Of a stretch of 64,000 nucleotides of DNA, positions 9,350 through 17,626 are shown in pieces. The notes under the pieces were generated by a model. It did no database searches and had not been told where the DNA came from. It saw only the letters and a list, made by a program, of their open reading frames with translations. Both the position numbers and the translations under genes were made by a program. The stretch comes from Aliirhizobium smilacinae. Its GTDB lineage: Bacteria; Pseudomonadota; Alphaproteobacteria; Rhizobiales; Rhizobiaceae. The stretch is taken from contig NZ_VDMN01000001.1 of NCBI RefSeq assembly GCF_006335145.1, positions 1,240,001 to 1,304,000 on the forward strand, written 5' to 3'. Each line of letters starts with the position of its first letter. The first letter of the stretch is position 1.

Positions 9350-9377
9350 TTGACAATATATTTATTGACTGTAGTCT
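9350..9377 (+). promoter_or_regulatory. Putative sigma-70-type promoter for the GT4-exoF transcript
   Basis: TTGACA at 9350-9355 and TAGTCT at 9372-9377, separated by 16 bases. This would give a leader of about 150 nt before the start at 9537. The -10 box is weak, so this is a candidate only. Confidence 0.35.
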
Positions 9378-9536
9378 AGTGAAAATTGTGAGAAACTCCA
9401 GAAAGTCTTCTTTGATGCTTTCCGGCCCGTTCCCGCTTAGTTCCTCTTTGGAACAAATCAACAGTTGAGGTAAGTCCTCAAAACTCTCGGGCATTAGTAC
9501 GGTTTAGAGAATTTATCCATTCTCATGAGGTTGTTC

Positions 9537-10661
9537 ATGCGCGTTGCAATCATCCACTATTGGCTCGTTGGAATGCGAGGCGGTGAAAAAGTTCTTGAAG
9601 CGATCTGCAAGATTTATCCGCAGGCCGACATTTACACACATGTGTATGACAAGGATTCTATATCCGCTGCGATCAATTCACACACAATTTATCCGACCTT
9701 CATCAATTCTTTGCCATATGCAAAGCGGCTGTATAAAAAGTACCTGCCGTTGATGCCGATGGCGCTGGAACAGCTGGACCTAAGTCAATATGACCTAGTC
9801 ATCAGTAGCGAATCCGGTCCCGCCAAGGGCGTTATTCCGAACTCACCTGCCGTTCACATTTGTTACTGCCATTCGCCGATGCGATATGTCTGGAACATGT
9901 ATCACGAATACTATCGAAAGTCAGGCCTGATGACGCGGTTGATGATGCCGCCGCTCGCGCATCGCCTGAGAGCCTGGGATATAGGCACGGCGAGCCGTGT
10001 CGATCATTTCGCCGCCAACTCGGTCACGGTCGCCAACCGGATCAGAAGCTATTATCGGCGGGATTCCGATGTTATCCATCCTCCGGTCGATACTCAGGCC
10101 TTCCGGCCGGTGCCGATGCAGGAGGTCGGCGACTATTACCTGATGGTCGGCGAACTCGTCGGTTACAAAAGGCCCGATCTGGCTGTTCAGGCCTTCAACC
10201 TGATGAAGAAGAAACTCGTCGTCATCGGCGGCGGCGAGATGCTGGATTACCTTCGCAAGATTGCCGGCCCGACGGTGACGATCATGGGGTCGCAATCCTT
10301 CGACGTGCTGAAGTATCATTATGCCCGTTGCAGAGCCTTGATCTTCCCGGGGGAAGAAGATTTTGGTATTGTGCCACTGGAAGCAATGGCGAGCGGTCGC
10401 CCGGTGATCGCGTTTGGACGCGGCGGAGCAACCGAAACGGTTATCGATGGCAGGACGGGCGTGTTCTTCAAGGAACAGACCGTCGAGACGCTGATCGACG
10501 CAATCGATCGCCTGGAGCGCATGGACTTTGACCCGGCCGATGCCGTGACACGCGCGGCCGATTTTGCAACGCCTGTTTTCATCAGGAAATTCAGTAACTT
10601 CGCGTACAAGGCATTGGGCACTGAGCCGCCGCCTGCCGTGAGAGCCGCACAGATCGCATGA
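9537..10661 (+). CDS. Family 4 glycosyltransferase (WbaZ/mannosyltransferase-like)
   Basis: GT-B retaining glycosyltransferase (374 aa). The N-terminal block CHSPMRYVWNMYHEY is typical of the WbaZ/WbdB-like mannosyltransferase group; VGELVGYKRPDL and the EX7E motif EDFGIVPLE are in the C-terminal domain. An in-frame ATG lies 12 bases upstream (9525), but the ATG at 9537 has an AGG ribosome-binding core 6 bases before it and gives MRVAIIHYW, the usual family start. It is followed 33 bases later by the ExoF-like gene. Mannose as donor is only a family-based guess. Confidence 0.87.
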   Translation: MRVAIIHYWLVGMRGGEKVLEAICKIYPQADIYTHVYDKDSISAAINSHTIYPTFINSLPYAKRLYKKYLPLMPMALEQLDLSQYDLVISSESGPAKGVIPNSPAVHICYCHSPMRYVWNMYHEYYRKSGLMTRLMMPPLAHRLRAWDIGTASRVDHFAANSVTVANRIRSYYRRDSDVIHPPVDTQAFRPVPMQEVGDYYLMVGELVGYKRPDLAVQAFNLMKKKLVVIGGGEMLDYLRKIAGPTVTIMGSQSFDVLKYHYARCRALIFPGEEDFGIVPLEAMASGRPVIAFGRGGATETVIDGRTGVFFKEQTVETLIDAIDRLERMDFDPADAVTRAADFATPVFIRKFSNFAYKALGTEPPPAVRAAQIA

Positions 10662-10694
10662 CACAGACGAAATAGCTGAAGGAGCATCGGGAAC

Positions 10695-12011
10695 GTGACG
10701 CATACCAATTCCTCCAGTCATCGCCGCCGCAAAGCAATCTCTTCTTTCTCTGCAAGTGCATGGATAGTTGCACTTGCTTCAAGCATGCTCGTGTCCGCCC
10801 TCGGCCCGACAATGGCGGCCACCTATCTGCTTGGCCCGCTCGATGTGCTGAAGATCCGTGTGTTCGAATGGCGACCGAGCGCCGGTATTGCCTATGAATG
10901 GGTGCCGCTGACGGGAGAGTTTACGGTTTCTGCCTCCGGCACGCTGTCGCTGCCGATCGTCGGCACGATCCCGGTCGCCGGCAAGACGCCGGAAGAGGTA
11001 TCCGACATCATCGGCGAGCAACTGCAGGCGCAGATTGGGCTTCAGAAGCGTCCGAACGCGTCGATCGAAATCTCCAGCTACAGGCCCTTCTTCGTCACGG
11101 GTGCTGTCGGAACACCTGGCAAGTTCAACTTTCTCCCAGGTCTGACCGTCACGCAGGCGCTCAGCATGGCAGGCGGCAGCGGAAGCATCGATCCGCGGGT
11201 CATGGAGGTTCAGCGCGAGGCCCTGGTCAACCAGGGCGCGATGCGTGAACTCGAAGCAGAACGCCTCGGCCTTGTGGCGAGGCAGGCACGCGTGGATGCG
11301 ATGCTGACAAAGAGCAGCAAGATCAATTTTCCGCGGGAACTGACGGAGCGCGCCGTCCAGACAGGTGCCGGACCTGTGATGCGCAACGAGCAGGCTCTTC
11401 TCGACAGCCGCCTGCGATCGATGGATTCGGATCTGACGGCGCTTGAGCAGTCCAAGGTTCTTGCCAAGAACCAGATAGAAGGGCTGAAGCAGAAAGAGGC
11501 GTCCCTTACGAAGCAGATCGATCTTGCCAACAAGGATCTGAGTTCCGTCAACAAGCTCGTCTCTCAGGGCCTGACCGTATCGTCACGCCAACTCGGCGCC
11601 AACCAGAACCTTGCGGATCTCGAAAGCCGGAATCTCGACGTGTCGCTGGCGCTTCTGACGACACAGCAGGATCTGACCAAGCTCGATCAGGACGCGTTGG
11701 CCGTGGTCGAGAAATTCAAGGCTTCCGCCCTGACGGAAGCTGCAGAGCTCAGAGACAAGCTCGCGGCCAATGACGAGAAGATGAGAACATCGCAGGCCTT
11801 GATGCTCAATATTGAGATGCGCGTGCCGGCCGCCTTGTCTGCCCTGAATGCCGAAGGCAGGCCCCGAACGATCACCAAGATCAGCCGGAATATCAACGGA
11901 ACAGCCGAGACGTTCGTGGTCAAGGACGATGATCTGGTGCAGCCGGGCGACGTCATTCGCGTGGAGCCGCAACAAAACACCCTGACGCAAAACGGCGGTG
12001 CGTCTCAGTAA
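10695..12011 (+). CDS. Wza/ExoF-type polysaccharide export protein
   Basis: Periplasmic/outer-membrane export component (438 aa). GTG start preceded by AAGGAG. The N-terminus has a basic stretch and hydrophobic core ending near PTMAATY, a cleavable signal without a clear lipobox. Residues ~45-140 carry the export domain (YLLGPLDVLKIRVFEW; GTLSLPIVGTIPVAG), followed by an SLBB-like segment (VTGAVGTPGKFNF), then a long coiled coil (~230-360). The length matches ExoF of S. meliloti rather than Wza. It is the only outer-membrane-export candidate in the window. Confidence 0.88.
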   Translation: MTHTNSSSHRRRKAISSFSASAWIVALASSMLVSALGPTMAATYLLGPLDVLKIRVFEWRPSAGIAYEWVPLTGEFTVSASGTLSLPIVGTIPVAGKTPEEVSDIIGEQLQAQIGLQKRPNASIEISSYRPFFVTGAVGTPGKFNFLPGLTVTQALSMAGGSGSIDPRVMEVQREALVNQGAMRELEAERLGLVARQARVDAMLTKSSKINFPRELTERAVQTGAGPVMRNEQALLDSRLRSMDSDLTALEQSKVLAKNQIEGLKQKEASLTKQIDLANKDLSSVNKLVSQGLTVSSRQLGANQNLADLESRNLDVSLALLTTQQDLTKLDQDALAVVEKFKASALTEAAELRDKLAANDEKMRTSQALMLNIEMRVPAALSALNAEGRPRTITKISRNINGTAETFVVKDDDLVQPGDVIRVEPQQNTLTQNGGASQ

Positions 12012-12127
12012 CCGGCATAAACCTTAACCGGCAGGAAAACTTAAAACCACGGCAAGCGGGGCTTGATCGAAGGCGGGCGTACATGCGATATTAATATTAG
12101 AGAATCCTAATTAAAATTGAGTAATGA

Positions 12128-12436
12128 ATGGTTACTTGGGTCCTAATCCTGTCCGCCGCTATTGGCGCCGTTTGCGGAATCTGGCTCCATGTTGTTGTAT
12201 TCACGATACTTTCCGTAGTCGTTGCAGCCGGCTACCTGTTAACCGCCATCATTTCCGGGCTTTCCCTGGCGTCTACCGCCTTATGGATCGTGATGCTGAG
12301 CGCTGCGCTTTGTGCCGGTTACATCGCCTCGCATGTGCTGCGCTATGTGATCCATACCCGCGCGTATAAAGCCAAGCGCCAGCATTCGGAACTGGAAGCG
12401 GGCAGCAAATACCTCCACGATCAACAGCAGCCATGA
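12128..12436 (+). CDS. Small membrane protein of the polysaccharide locus
   Basis: 102 aa with three hydrophobic segments (~4-22, ~24-46, ~50-70) and a charged, soluble tail. No family was recognised. Size and topology recall the small membrane repressors of exopolysaccharide synthesis (ExoX/Psi) that sit beside exoY/exoF genes in rhizobia, but no shared motif was identified, so this is context only. A competing ATG at 12124 is out of frame. The ribosome-binding site is weak. Confidence 0.6.
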   Translation: MVTWVLILSAAIGAVCGIWLHVVVFTILSVVVAAGYLLTAIISGLSLASTALWIVMLSAALCAGYIASHVLRYVIHTRAYKAKRQHSELEAGSKYLHDQQQP

Positions 12437-12443
12437 CCGCGAA

Positions 12444-12465
12444 AGCACGCAACAGGATGCGTGCT
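12444..12465 (+). terminator. Stem-loop after the small membrane protein gene
   Basis: AGCACGCA, 6-base loop, TGCGTGCT: a perfect 8-bp stem starting 8 bases after the stop at 12436. No T-run follows directly, so it could be a weak terminator or a 3'-end stabilising hairpin. Confidence 0.4.
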
Positions 12466-12599
12466 CGAAGCCAGTGCCGAGCCTGACAAAAATTTGACGG
12501 TTCGCAGCGAGTTCTTCCATCTACGCTCCCGCCCCCAGGTCAGCCTTGTAGTATTCTTCGCCGCACAGCGGGATCAAAATCACGCATCAATGTTTATTT

Positions 12600-12620
12600 C
12601 GATAGACGGCATGTCTATCG
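12600..12620. promoter_or_regulatory. Perfect inverted repeat upstream of GH16
   Basis: CGATAGAC-GGCAT-GTCTATCG, 8-bp arms with a 5-base spacer, ~180 bases before the hydrolase start and embedded in AT-rich DNA. The geometry fits a dimeric repressor/activator site. No T-run on either side, so a terminator is unlikely. Confidence 0.45.
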
Positions 12621-12799
12621 TTGATCTACTCTATCAATACATAGTGTTCATCTGAAATATTGATGCCTGGATCATAGGTTTACCACGATCGGTGGCTCCA
12701 ATTCCGATAATACAGGGTAACATCCGAGTAGACGCGTTATCATCCGGAAATCGTTGAAGTGCGAGTTCACGCGCAACCTCCTTGCAAACAGGATCCGAC

Positions 12800-13714
12800 A
12801 TGTCGAAGCTGCCACGTAGAACATTCGTCAAGGCATCGATGCTGGCAGGCGCCGGGGTGATGCTTGGGGGCAAGGCACAGGCGGCCAGCGACCCGACGAG
12901 CGGGCGGCGCCTGATTTTTGACGAGCAGTTCAGGACGATCGACTGGACGGTATGGGAAGCCGGACGGAAAGCGACGACATTCGACCCCGGTTTTTACGGC
13001 CGTTCGGCCTTTTCCCGCAGCACAGGCGAGGAAGGTTTCAACCCTTACGCAATCGTCGACGACGCGGCCACGGCCAATGGCAAAGCCTTGCAGATCTCTG
13101 CCAAATATATCGGGCGGGAGATGTCCGTGCCGCATTATTTCGGCAACCAGCAGCCGGAGTTCCAGTGGATATCCGGCAACCTGCAGACGGCCCGCGGAGA
13201 CGGGACGATCATGAAGGGATGGCGGACCGGTTATTTCGAGACGCGGATGATCTTTCCGAAACATCCCCTCACCTGGCCTGCCTTCTGGCTGATGAACGGC
13301 CGCAGCATTCTGTTTCCCAAGACCAGCATCGAGATCGATGTCGTTGAACAGAAGGGGTTCGAGCCCGGCAATTACGGGGCCTATCTGCACGAATGGGGCG
13401 AACCGGGGGAACGCCATGCCGAGGTGGGCGTGAAGACGCCGGTCGACATGACGACGCAATATTGCCGATACGGGGTACTGGTGACGGAAACGGAATGCAG
13501 ACCGTATTTCGAGCGGGAGCCGGTCATCGATCCCGCGACCGGCAGGCCGACCATCTGGCCGATTGGCCGCGCTGCCGAAATAACGGCCAACAACGATGTC
13601 TTCTGGCCGCTTGTAACACTCGCATTGCGGGCGGACATTCCCTATCCGGACCCGCTGCTTGCCGAACATATGGAGACGTCGATGCGGGTGGACTATGTAA
13701 AGGTCTATGCCTGA
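12800..13714 (+). CDS. GH16 family endo-glycanase, Tat-exported
   Basis: Secreted beta-glucanase-type hydrolase (304 aa), probably trimming or depolymerising the polysaccharide made here, as ExoK does for succinoglycan. The N-terminus MSKLPRRTFVKASM plus a hydrophobic stretch ending GKAQAAS is a twin-arginine signal. The GH16 catalytic signature ExDxxE is present as EIDVVE near residue 180, and aromatic cleft residues (WPAFWLMNGR) precede it. The ATG at 12800 is preferred over the TTG at 12782 because an AGG core lies 7 bases upstream and the Tat motif is then correctly placed. The 3' end overlaps the convergent polymerase gene by 10 bases. Confidence 0.87.
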   Translation: MSKLPRRTFVKASMLAGAGVMLGGKAQAASDPTSGRRLIFDEQFRTIDWTVWEAGRKATTFDPGFYGRSAFSRSTGEEGFNPYAIVDDAATANGKALQISAKYIGREMSVPHYFGNQQPEFQWISGNLQTARGDGTIMKGWRTGYFETRMIFPKHPLTWPAFWLMNGRSILFPKTSIEIDVVEQKGFEPGNYGAYLHEWGEPGERHAEVGVKTPVDMTTQYCRYGVLVTETECRPYFEREPVIDPATGRPTIWPIGRAAEITANNDVFWPLVTLALRADIPYPDPLLAEHMETSMRVDYVKVYA

Positions 13715-15099
13715 GCGGGCACCGGTGCGAATGACGTTTCGGGCTCTTGTGACGGCACTGCGGTCGCAAGTCCGGCCATGACGAAGAACAACAGACCGGT
13801 ATCGACCGTCGAGCCCGACACCGAGGCGCCGATGAGAAGGCAGAGGCAGCCGTTGCGGGCTGCGAGGCGGACATCGCCGTCGAATGTGCGCTGTGTTCCG
13901 CGTCTGGTGTAAAAGGCCGAGAGGAAGAACAGGCCGAAGAAGATAACTCCCGGAATACCGACATTGGAAAGAAGCGCGAGGACGAAGCTCGATGTGCGGG
14001 ATGTGCCGAGCCCGACGCCCAGCCCGTAGCTATCGATGAAATTGCTCCAGCCATAGGCGTTCCACATGCCGCGCTCCACACCCGATGCGGATGTCGCCTT
14101 GCTGAACAGGAGCAGATCGAAATAGGCGTAAAGCTGGCGGAATATCTCATCCTGCATCACGATTATCATGCCGATCAGGATGAGGATGACCGGTGCGAAC
14201 AGCACGATGCCGGCGCTGATACGGGTGCCGGATTGCCCTCCGCAGCGGAAAAAACACGTGACGTAGAGAATTGCAAGGCAGACCGGCAAACCGAACAAGC
14301 CTGCCGACGAGGTCGATCGAATGACCATGATCGAGGTGAGAAGAAACAGGAAACCTGTGGTCTTGCTGTAGCGTCCGCAGATGCGCATCGTGCCGGTAAA
14401 TCCGATCACGCCGAGGCTGACGCCGGCGAATGTCGAGGCTTCCGGCCAGGATCCCACCACACGCTTGACGCCGGCGACGACGTCTTCATCATGAAAGGCG
14501 TAAGGCGCGTTGCGGATATAGCTGAAAAGCTCCTGTACAGGTGTGCCGTAGGTGACCAAATCGGCGATGCCGAAAAACAGGTTCGCAGATGCGAAGGTGA
14601 GAACGGTTGCTGTCGCGGCACGAAAGCCGGCCACGGTGGACGCCATCGCAACGACCATGACAAAGGTCACGATGTTGGCCGTGTTGTAGATGGCCTGGGT
14701 GAGGTTGCTGGAGACCGGACCGAGAGGGACCGCGCCGCCGGTATCGGGATATTCCGACGACCCGAGCGGGATGATGTTCATCGTCTGCGCCCAAAGCCTG
14801 GGGGCAAAGAAGCCGGTAATCACGCCATAGGTCAGAAGGCAGACCAGCCAGAAGGCGGGTTGCGGGAACGCCAGGGCGTTGATCGCAACTTTCATCTTTT
14901 CGCGATAGGAGAGCGTTGCAAGCGCGAGGAAACCGACAAACAGATGGCCGGGCTGGATGCCGGCCGAGCCGATCATCACTGCCGCGGCACCGCCGAACAC
15001 GGTCATCACGCCGAAGGCAATGGTTGTCGCCCGGTAGCCGGATATCAGGCAGAGGATTCCGATAATGAGCGTGAAAACGCCAACGGGCGGGATACTCAT
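13705..15099 (-). CDS. Wzy/O-antigen-ligase-like polysaccharide polymerase
   Basis: Integral membrane protein (464 aa) with about 10-12 hydrophobic helices and a large loop (~105-215), the layout of Wzy polymerases and WaaL ligases (ExoQ role in rhizobia). The SNFIDSYGLGVGLGTSRTSSF stretch near 360 resembles the GxGxG-containing periplasmic loop of the O-antigen ligase/polymerase domain. Expected to join lipid-linked repeat units in the periplasm. It is the last gene of the minus-strand cassette starting at rfbF; a 96-base gap with a palindromic repeat separates it from the gene before. Confidence 0.82.
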   Translation of the reverse strand: MSIPPVGVFTLIIGILCLISGYRATTIAFGVMTVFGGAAAVMIGSAGIQPGHLFVGFLALATLSYREKMKVAINALAFPQPAFWLVCLLTYGVITGFFAPRLWAQTMNIIPLGSSEYPDTGGAVPLGPVSSNLTQAIYNTANIVTFVMVVAMASTVAGFRAATATVLTFASANLFFGIADLVTYGTPVQELFSYIRNAPYAFHDEDVVAGVKRVVGSWPEASTFAGVSLGVIGFTGTMRICGRYSKTTGFLFLLTSIMVIRSTSSAGLFGLPVCLAILYVTCFFRCGGQSGTRISAGIVLFAPVILILIGMIIVMQDEIFRQLYAYFDLLLFSKATSASGVERGMWNAYGWSNFIDSYGLGVGLGTSRTSSFVLALLSNVGIPGVIFFGLFFLSAFYTRRGTQRTFDGDVRLAARNGCLCLLIGASVSGSTVDTGLLFFVMAGLATAVPSQEPETSFAPVPAQA

Positions 15100-15149
15100 C
15101 GCTGAGCCCCCGCCGCTTTCGGCAGATGATTTTCGCGCGCCCTCACCCG

Positions 15150-15197
15150 AAAGCGTTTTAGCGCAAAACCGGTTTCCACTTTTGCTGGAATCACTCT
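15150..15197. repeat. Rhizobial palindromic intergenic element, copy 1
   Basis: Imperfect palindrome containing GCGCAAAACCGGTTT and CACTTTTGCTGGAAT, lying between the polymerase and mutase-like genes. The same element, in the other orientation, is found at 41417-41466. Such elements are dispersed in rhizobial genomes. It may form a stem-loop that attenuates transcription into the polymerase gene. Confidence 0.65.
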
Positions 15198-16524
15198 ACT
15201 CCTCGACTGTTCCAGATAGTCCAAGCGCTGCGCGGGCTGCACGTTCACCGCTCAGGAAGGCGGCGTCCGTCCAGATATAACCCCACTGGCCGAAGCGTCC
15301 GCAATATTCAATGCCGACCTCGTCGAGATAGGCATGCACGGTCTCGACGGCGGCCTTGCGGTCGAGGTCGAAGATCACGTTGCCGAAGGGCAGCATGATG
15401 GCGCTCTTGTGGATGATTTCGGCCCGCGACTGGACGACGCCGGACTTGATCAGCGCATCGATGGCCGGTTCGATCCAGTCGTCCGCGTGGCCGGTCAGCG
15501 GCCGGTACTTCTCGCTGAAATAGATTTCGGCCTGCAAGGCACCACAGCCATCGGGAACGCTTTTCTTCGACAGGTTGCCGCGATAGCTGACGCGGGCAAA
15601 CGGGATATCCTCGTCGTAGAAATAGGACCATTGCGGCTTGGTCTCGATCGGGCGGTTGAGGCCGATATTGACGACGACGACCTGAGTGCAGGCAAGCCTG
15701 GCTGCAGCTTCGCGGACATCATCCGGCACGCCCTTGATCAGCGGGATGACGATCGGAAGCGGCAGGGATGAAATCAGCTTGTTGAAGTCATGCGTCGTGC
15801 CGTCCTTGAAGGTCAGCTGCTTTTCTTTCGTGTCGATCGCCGCGATCTCGTGGTCGCAGAGAACTTCGGCCTTATCGTAAAAACCGCTGATGAAGGACTC
15901 GAAGCCACCTTCCGTCGGGTAACGGAACTCGTTGACATAAAAGACGTCGAGCGGCTCATGCTCCAGTGCGCCGCGCAGGACCTCTTCAAGATTGGGCCGG
16001 TAGAGACGCGGTCCCAGCCAGTCGGTCGACATGTTGCTGGCACCGGTCGTATGATATTTGCGGGTATAGACCGCCGGAAAAGTTTCCGCGAAGGTCTTGC
16101 CGAAGGCGGCCAGCAGCCAGTCCTCGTAGTTGGCGATCTTCGGGTTTTCGACCTGCCGGGCCTCGATGAAATCCTTGATGCAATTGACCACCAGATCGGC
16201 CGGCAGGCCATGCAGGTTGACCTGGGCCGGATGCTTGATCCAGTGCCCCTGCCAGTAATTGTTGCAATAGACATTGCCGGTCTCGAATTTCTGGCCGGTC
16301 GATTCCGCGAACAGGTCCTTCACACGGGGGTTTTTCGTGAACGAGATATGCACGCCCTCGTCGAAAACGAAGCCGTCGCCATTGCCGAAACTCGAGGTCA
16401 GCCCGCCCGGCCTCGAGCGCTTGTCGTAGATCCTGGCCCTGATGCCATTGGCAAACAGAACGTTGGCGGCGCCGAACCCGGCCATGCCGCCGCCCAAGAT
16501 CGCGTATCCCTGATGCTCCATCAT
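15196..16524 (-). CDS. UDP-galactopyranose-mutase-like FAD oxidoreductase, copy 1
   Basis: 442-aa flavoprotein of the amine-oxidase / protoporphyrinogen-oxidase / UGM superfamily. The N-terminal FAD-binding motif is AILGGGMAGFGAAN (GxGxxG-like), followed by the R-x-GG block RSRPGGLTSSF, and a C-terminal FAD segment (GYIWTDAAFLSGERAA). True UGM active-site landmarks are not all recognisable, so a sugar-ring mutase or another oxidoreductase on an activated sugar is equally possible. It lies 41 bases after the SDR gene in the CDP-sugar cassette, which argues for a role in sugar modification. Confidence 0.75.
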   Translation of the reverse strand: MMEHQGYAILGGGMAGFGAANVLFANGIRARIYDKRSRPGGLTSSFGNGDGFVFDEGVHISFTKNPRVKDLFAESTGQKFETGNVYCNNYWQGHWIKHPAQVNLHGLPADLVVNCIKDFIEARQVENPKIANYEDWLLAAFGKTFAETFPAVYTRKYHTTGASNMSTDWLGPRLYRPNLEEVLRGALEHEPLDVFYVNEFRYPTEGGFESFISGFYDKAEVLCDHEIAAIDTKEKQLTFKDGTTHDFNKLISSLPLPIVIPLIKGVPDDVREAAARLACTQVVVVNIGLNRPIETKPQWSYFYDEDIPFARVSYRGNLSKKSVPDGCGALQAEIYFSEKYRPLTGHADDWIEPAIDALIKSGVVQSRAEIIHKSAIMLPFGNVIFDLDRKAAVETVHAYLDEVGIEYCGRFGQWGYIWTDAAFLSGERAARAALGLSGTVEE

Positions 16525-16565
16525 CGTTCCCTTGTCACCATTCCCTCATTACCGTTACCGGTCGT

Positions 16566-17612
16566 TCAGTTCACCCAGCGGACGTCGTCGGAAAGACGAC
16601 CTGAATCCATCAGGCGTTCCAGTGTCGTCAGCCGCTTGGCGGCAGCAGGGATGACTTCGCGTCCGGCCTGCTTGGCAATTGTGAGACCGTTCACGAGGCG
16701 CTCGATCGATTCCGACAGGGAAACCGCCGGCTGATGTTCGGGGGCCGCCTTGGCGAAGCGGGTGAAATCCACCTGATAGGAGCGCAGATCCGGCAGTGCA
16801 TCCTTGTTGATCGAGACGCTGGTACCAGGGATGGCTTTCGCCACGGCTTCAGCGAGCTGAGAGACCTGATAATTGTTCTCGTTGCGGCCGGCATTGATGG
16901 CGACGAAGCTTCCACCATTGTCGATCTCGCGTTTGATCGCCCATTCCATCGCACGCGCCATATCCTTGACGTCGATCAGCGGACGCCAGGGCGTGCCGTC
17001 GCTCAGAACCTTGATCTCGCCGGTCGACAGGGCCGTGGCGACGAAATCGTTGAGCACCAGATCGAGCCTCAGACGCGGGGACTGGCCGCAGGCTGTCGCA
17101 AAACGCAGGCAGGTGATCGCCATGTCCGGCGCCTCAAGCTGCTCCAGCGCCTGTTCGGTGGCGATCTTCGAGCGCGCATAGGCCGTCAGTGGCGTCAGCG
17201 TATCGGTCTCCTTGCGCGGGCCGCCCTCGGCATAACCGTAGACGCTGCAGCTGGAGGCAAAAACGAAGCTCTTCACGCCGGCTTCGGCTGCCGCAGAGGC
17301 GATATCGACGCTGGCGCGGTAGTTGATGCCCTCCGTCTGCTTCTCGAAACGGGCGCCGATCGGATCGTTGGAAAGGGCTGCGAGATGCACGACCGCATCG
17401 ACGCCCTCCAGCAATTCAACCGGAAAATCCCGAACATCGCCAAAGACCTGTTTGTCGAGCACGCGTTCAGGGAATTCGTCAGGCGCGGTCAGGCATTGGG
17501 CGAAATAACCGGTGTCGAAGCCGATCAGCTCGGCATCCGGCCAGACGGAGCGAAAATGTGCTGCGACGACCGGGCCGATATAGCCCATGTTTCCGGTGAT
17601 CAGGATACGCAT
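16566..17612 (-). CDS. NAD-dependent epimerase/reductase (extended SDR)
   Basis: 348 aa. Rossmann motif GNMGYIG at residues 7-13, SSCSVYG with the catalytic Ser, and YARSK with the catalytic Tyr-Lys. It carries SSCSVYG where sugar 4,6-dehydratases carry a T-D-E triad, so it is more likely a 4-epimerase or 4-ketoreductase than the dehydratase that should follow RfbF. It sits 14 bases downstream of the putative glycosyltransferase gene, inside the CDP-sugar cassette. The exact substrate is inference. Confidence 0.82.
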   Translation of the reverse strand: MRILITGNMGYIGPVVAAHFRSVWPDAELIGFDTGYFAQCLTAPDEFPERVLDKQVFGDVRDFPVELLEGVDAVVHLAALSNDPIGARFEKQTEGINYRASVDIASAAAEAGVKSFVFASSCSVYGYAEGGPRKETDTLTPLTAYARSKIATEQALEQLEAPDMAITCLRFATACGQSPRLRLDLVLNDFVATALSTGEIKVLSDGTPWRPLIDVKDMARAMEWAIKREIDNGGSFVAINAGRNENNYQVSQLAEAVAKAIPGTSVSINKDALPDLRSYQVDFTRFAKAAPEHQPAVSLSESIERLVNGLTIAKQAGREVIPAAAKRLTTLERLMDSGRLSDDVRWVN

Positions 17613-17626
17613 ACTTCACCTCTGCC

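Larger units (their letters stand above)
12437..12799. other. Intergenic region upstream of the GH16 gene
   Basis: About 360 bases with no credible gene. It holds a stem-loop (12444-12465) just after the small membrane protein gene and a perfect inverted repeat (12600-12620), both listed separately. The rest is AT-rich around 12590-12690, consistent with a promoter for the hydrolase gene. Confidence 0.6.

Noticed and set aside
9525..10661. Longer GT4 start at 9525
   Set aside because: No ribosome-binding site before it; 9537 has AGG at correct spacing and the family N-terminus.
16566..17612. SDR considered as CDP-glucose 4,6-dehydratase
   Set aside because: It has SSCSVYG and YARSK, not the T-D-E triad of dehydratases.
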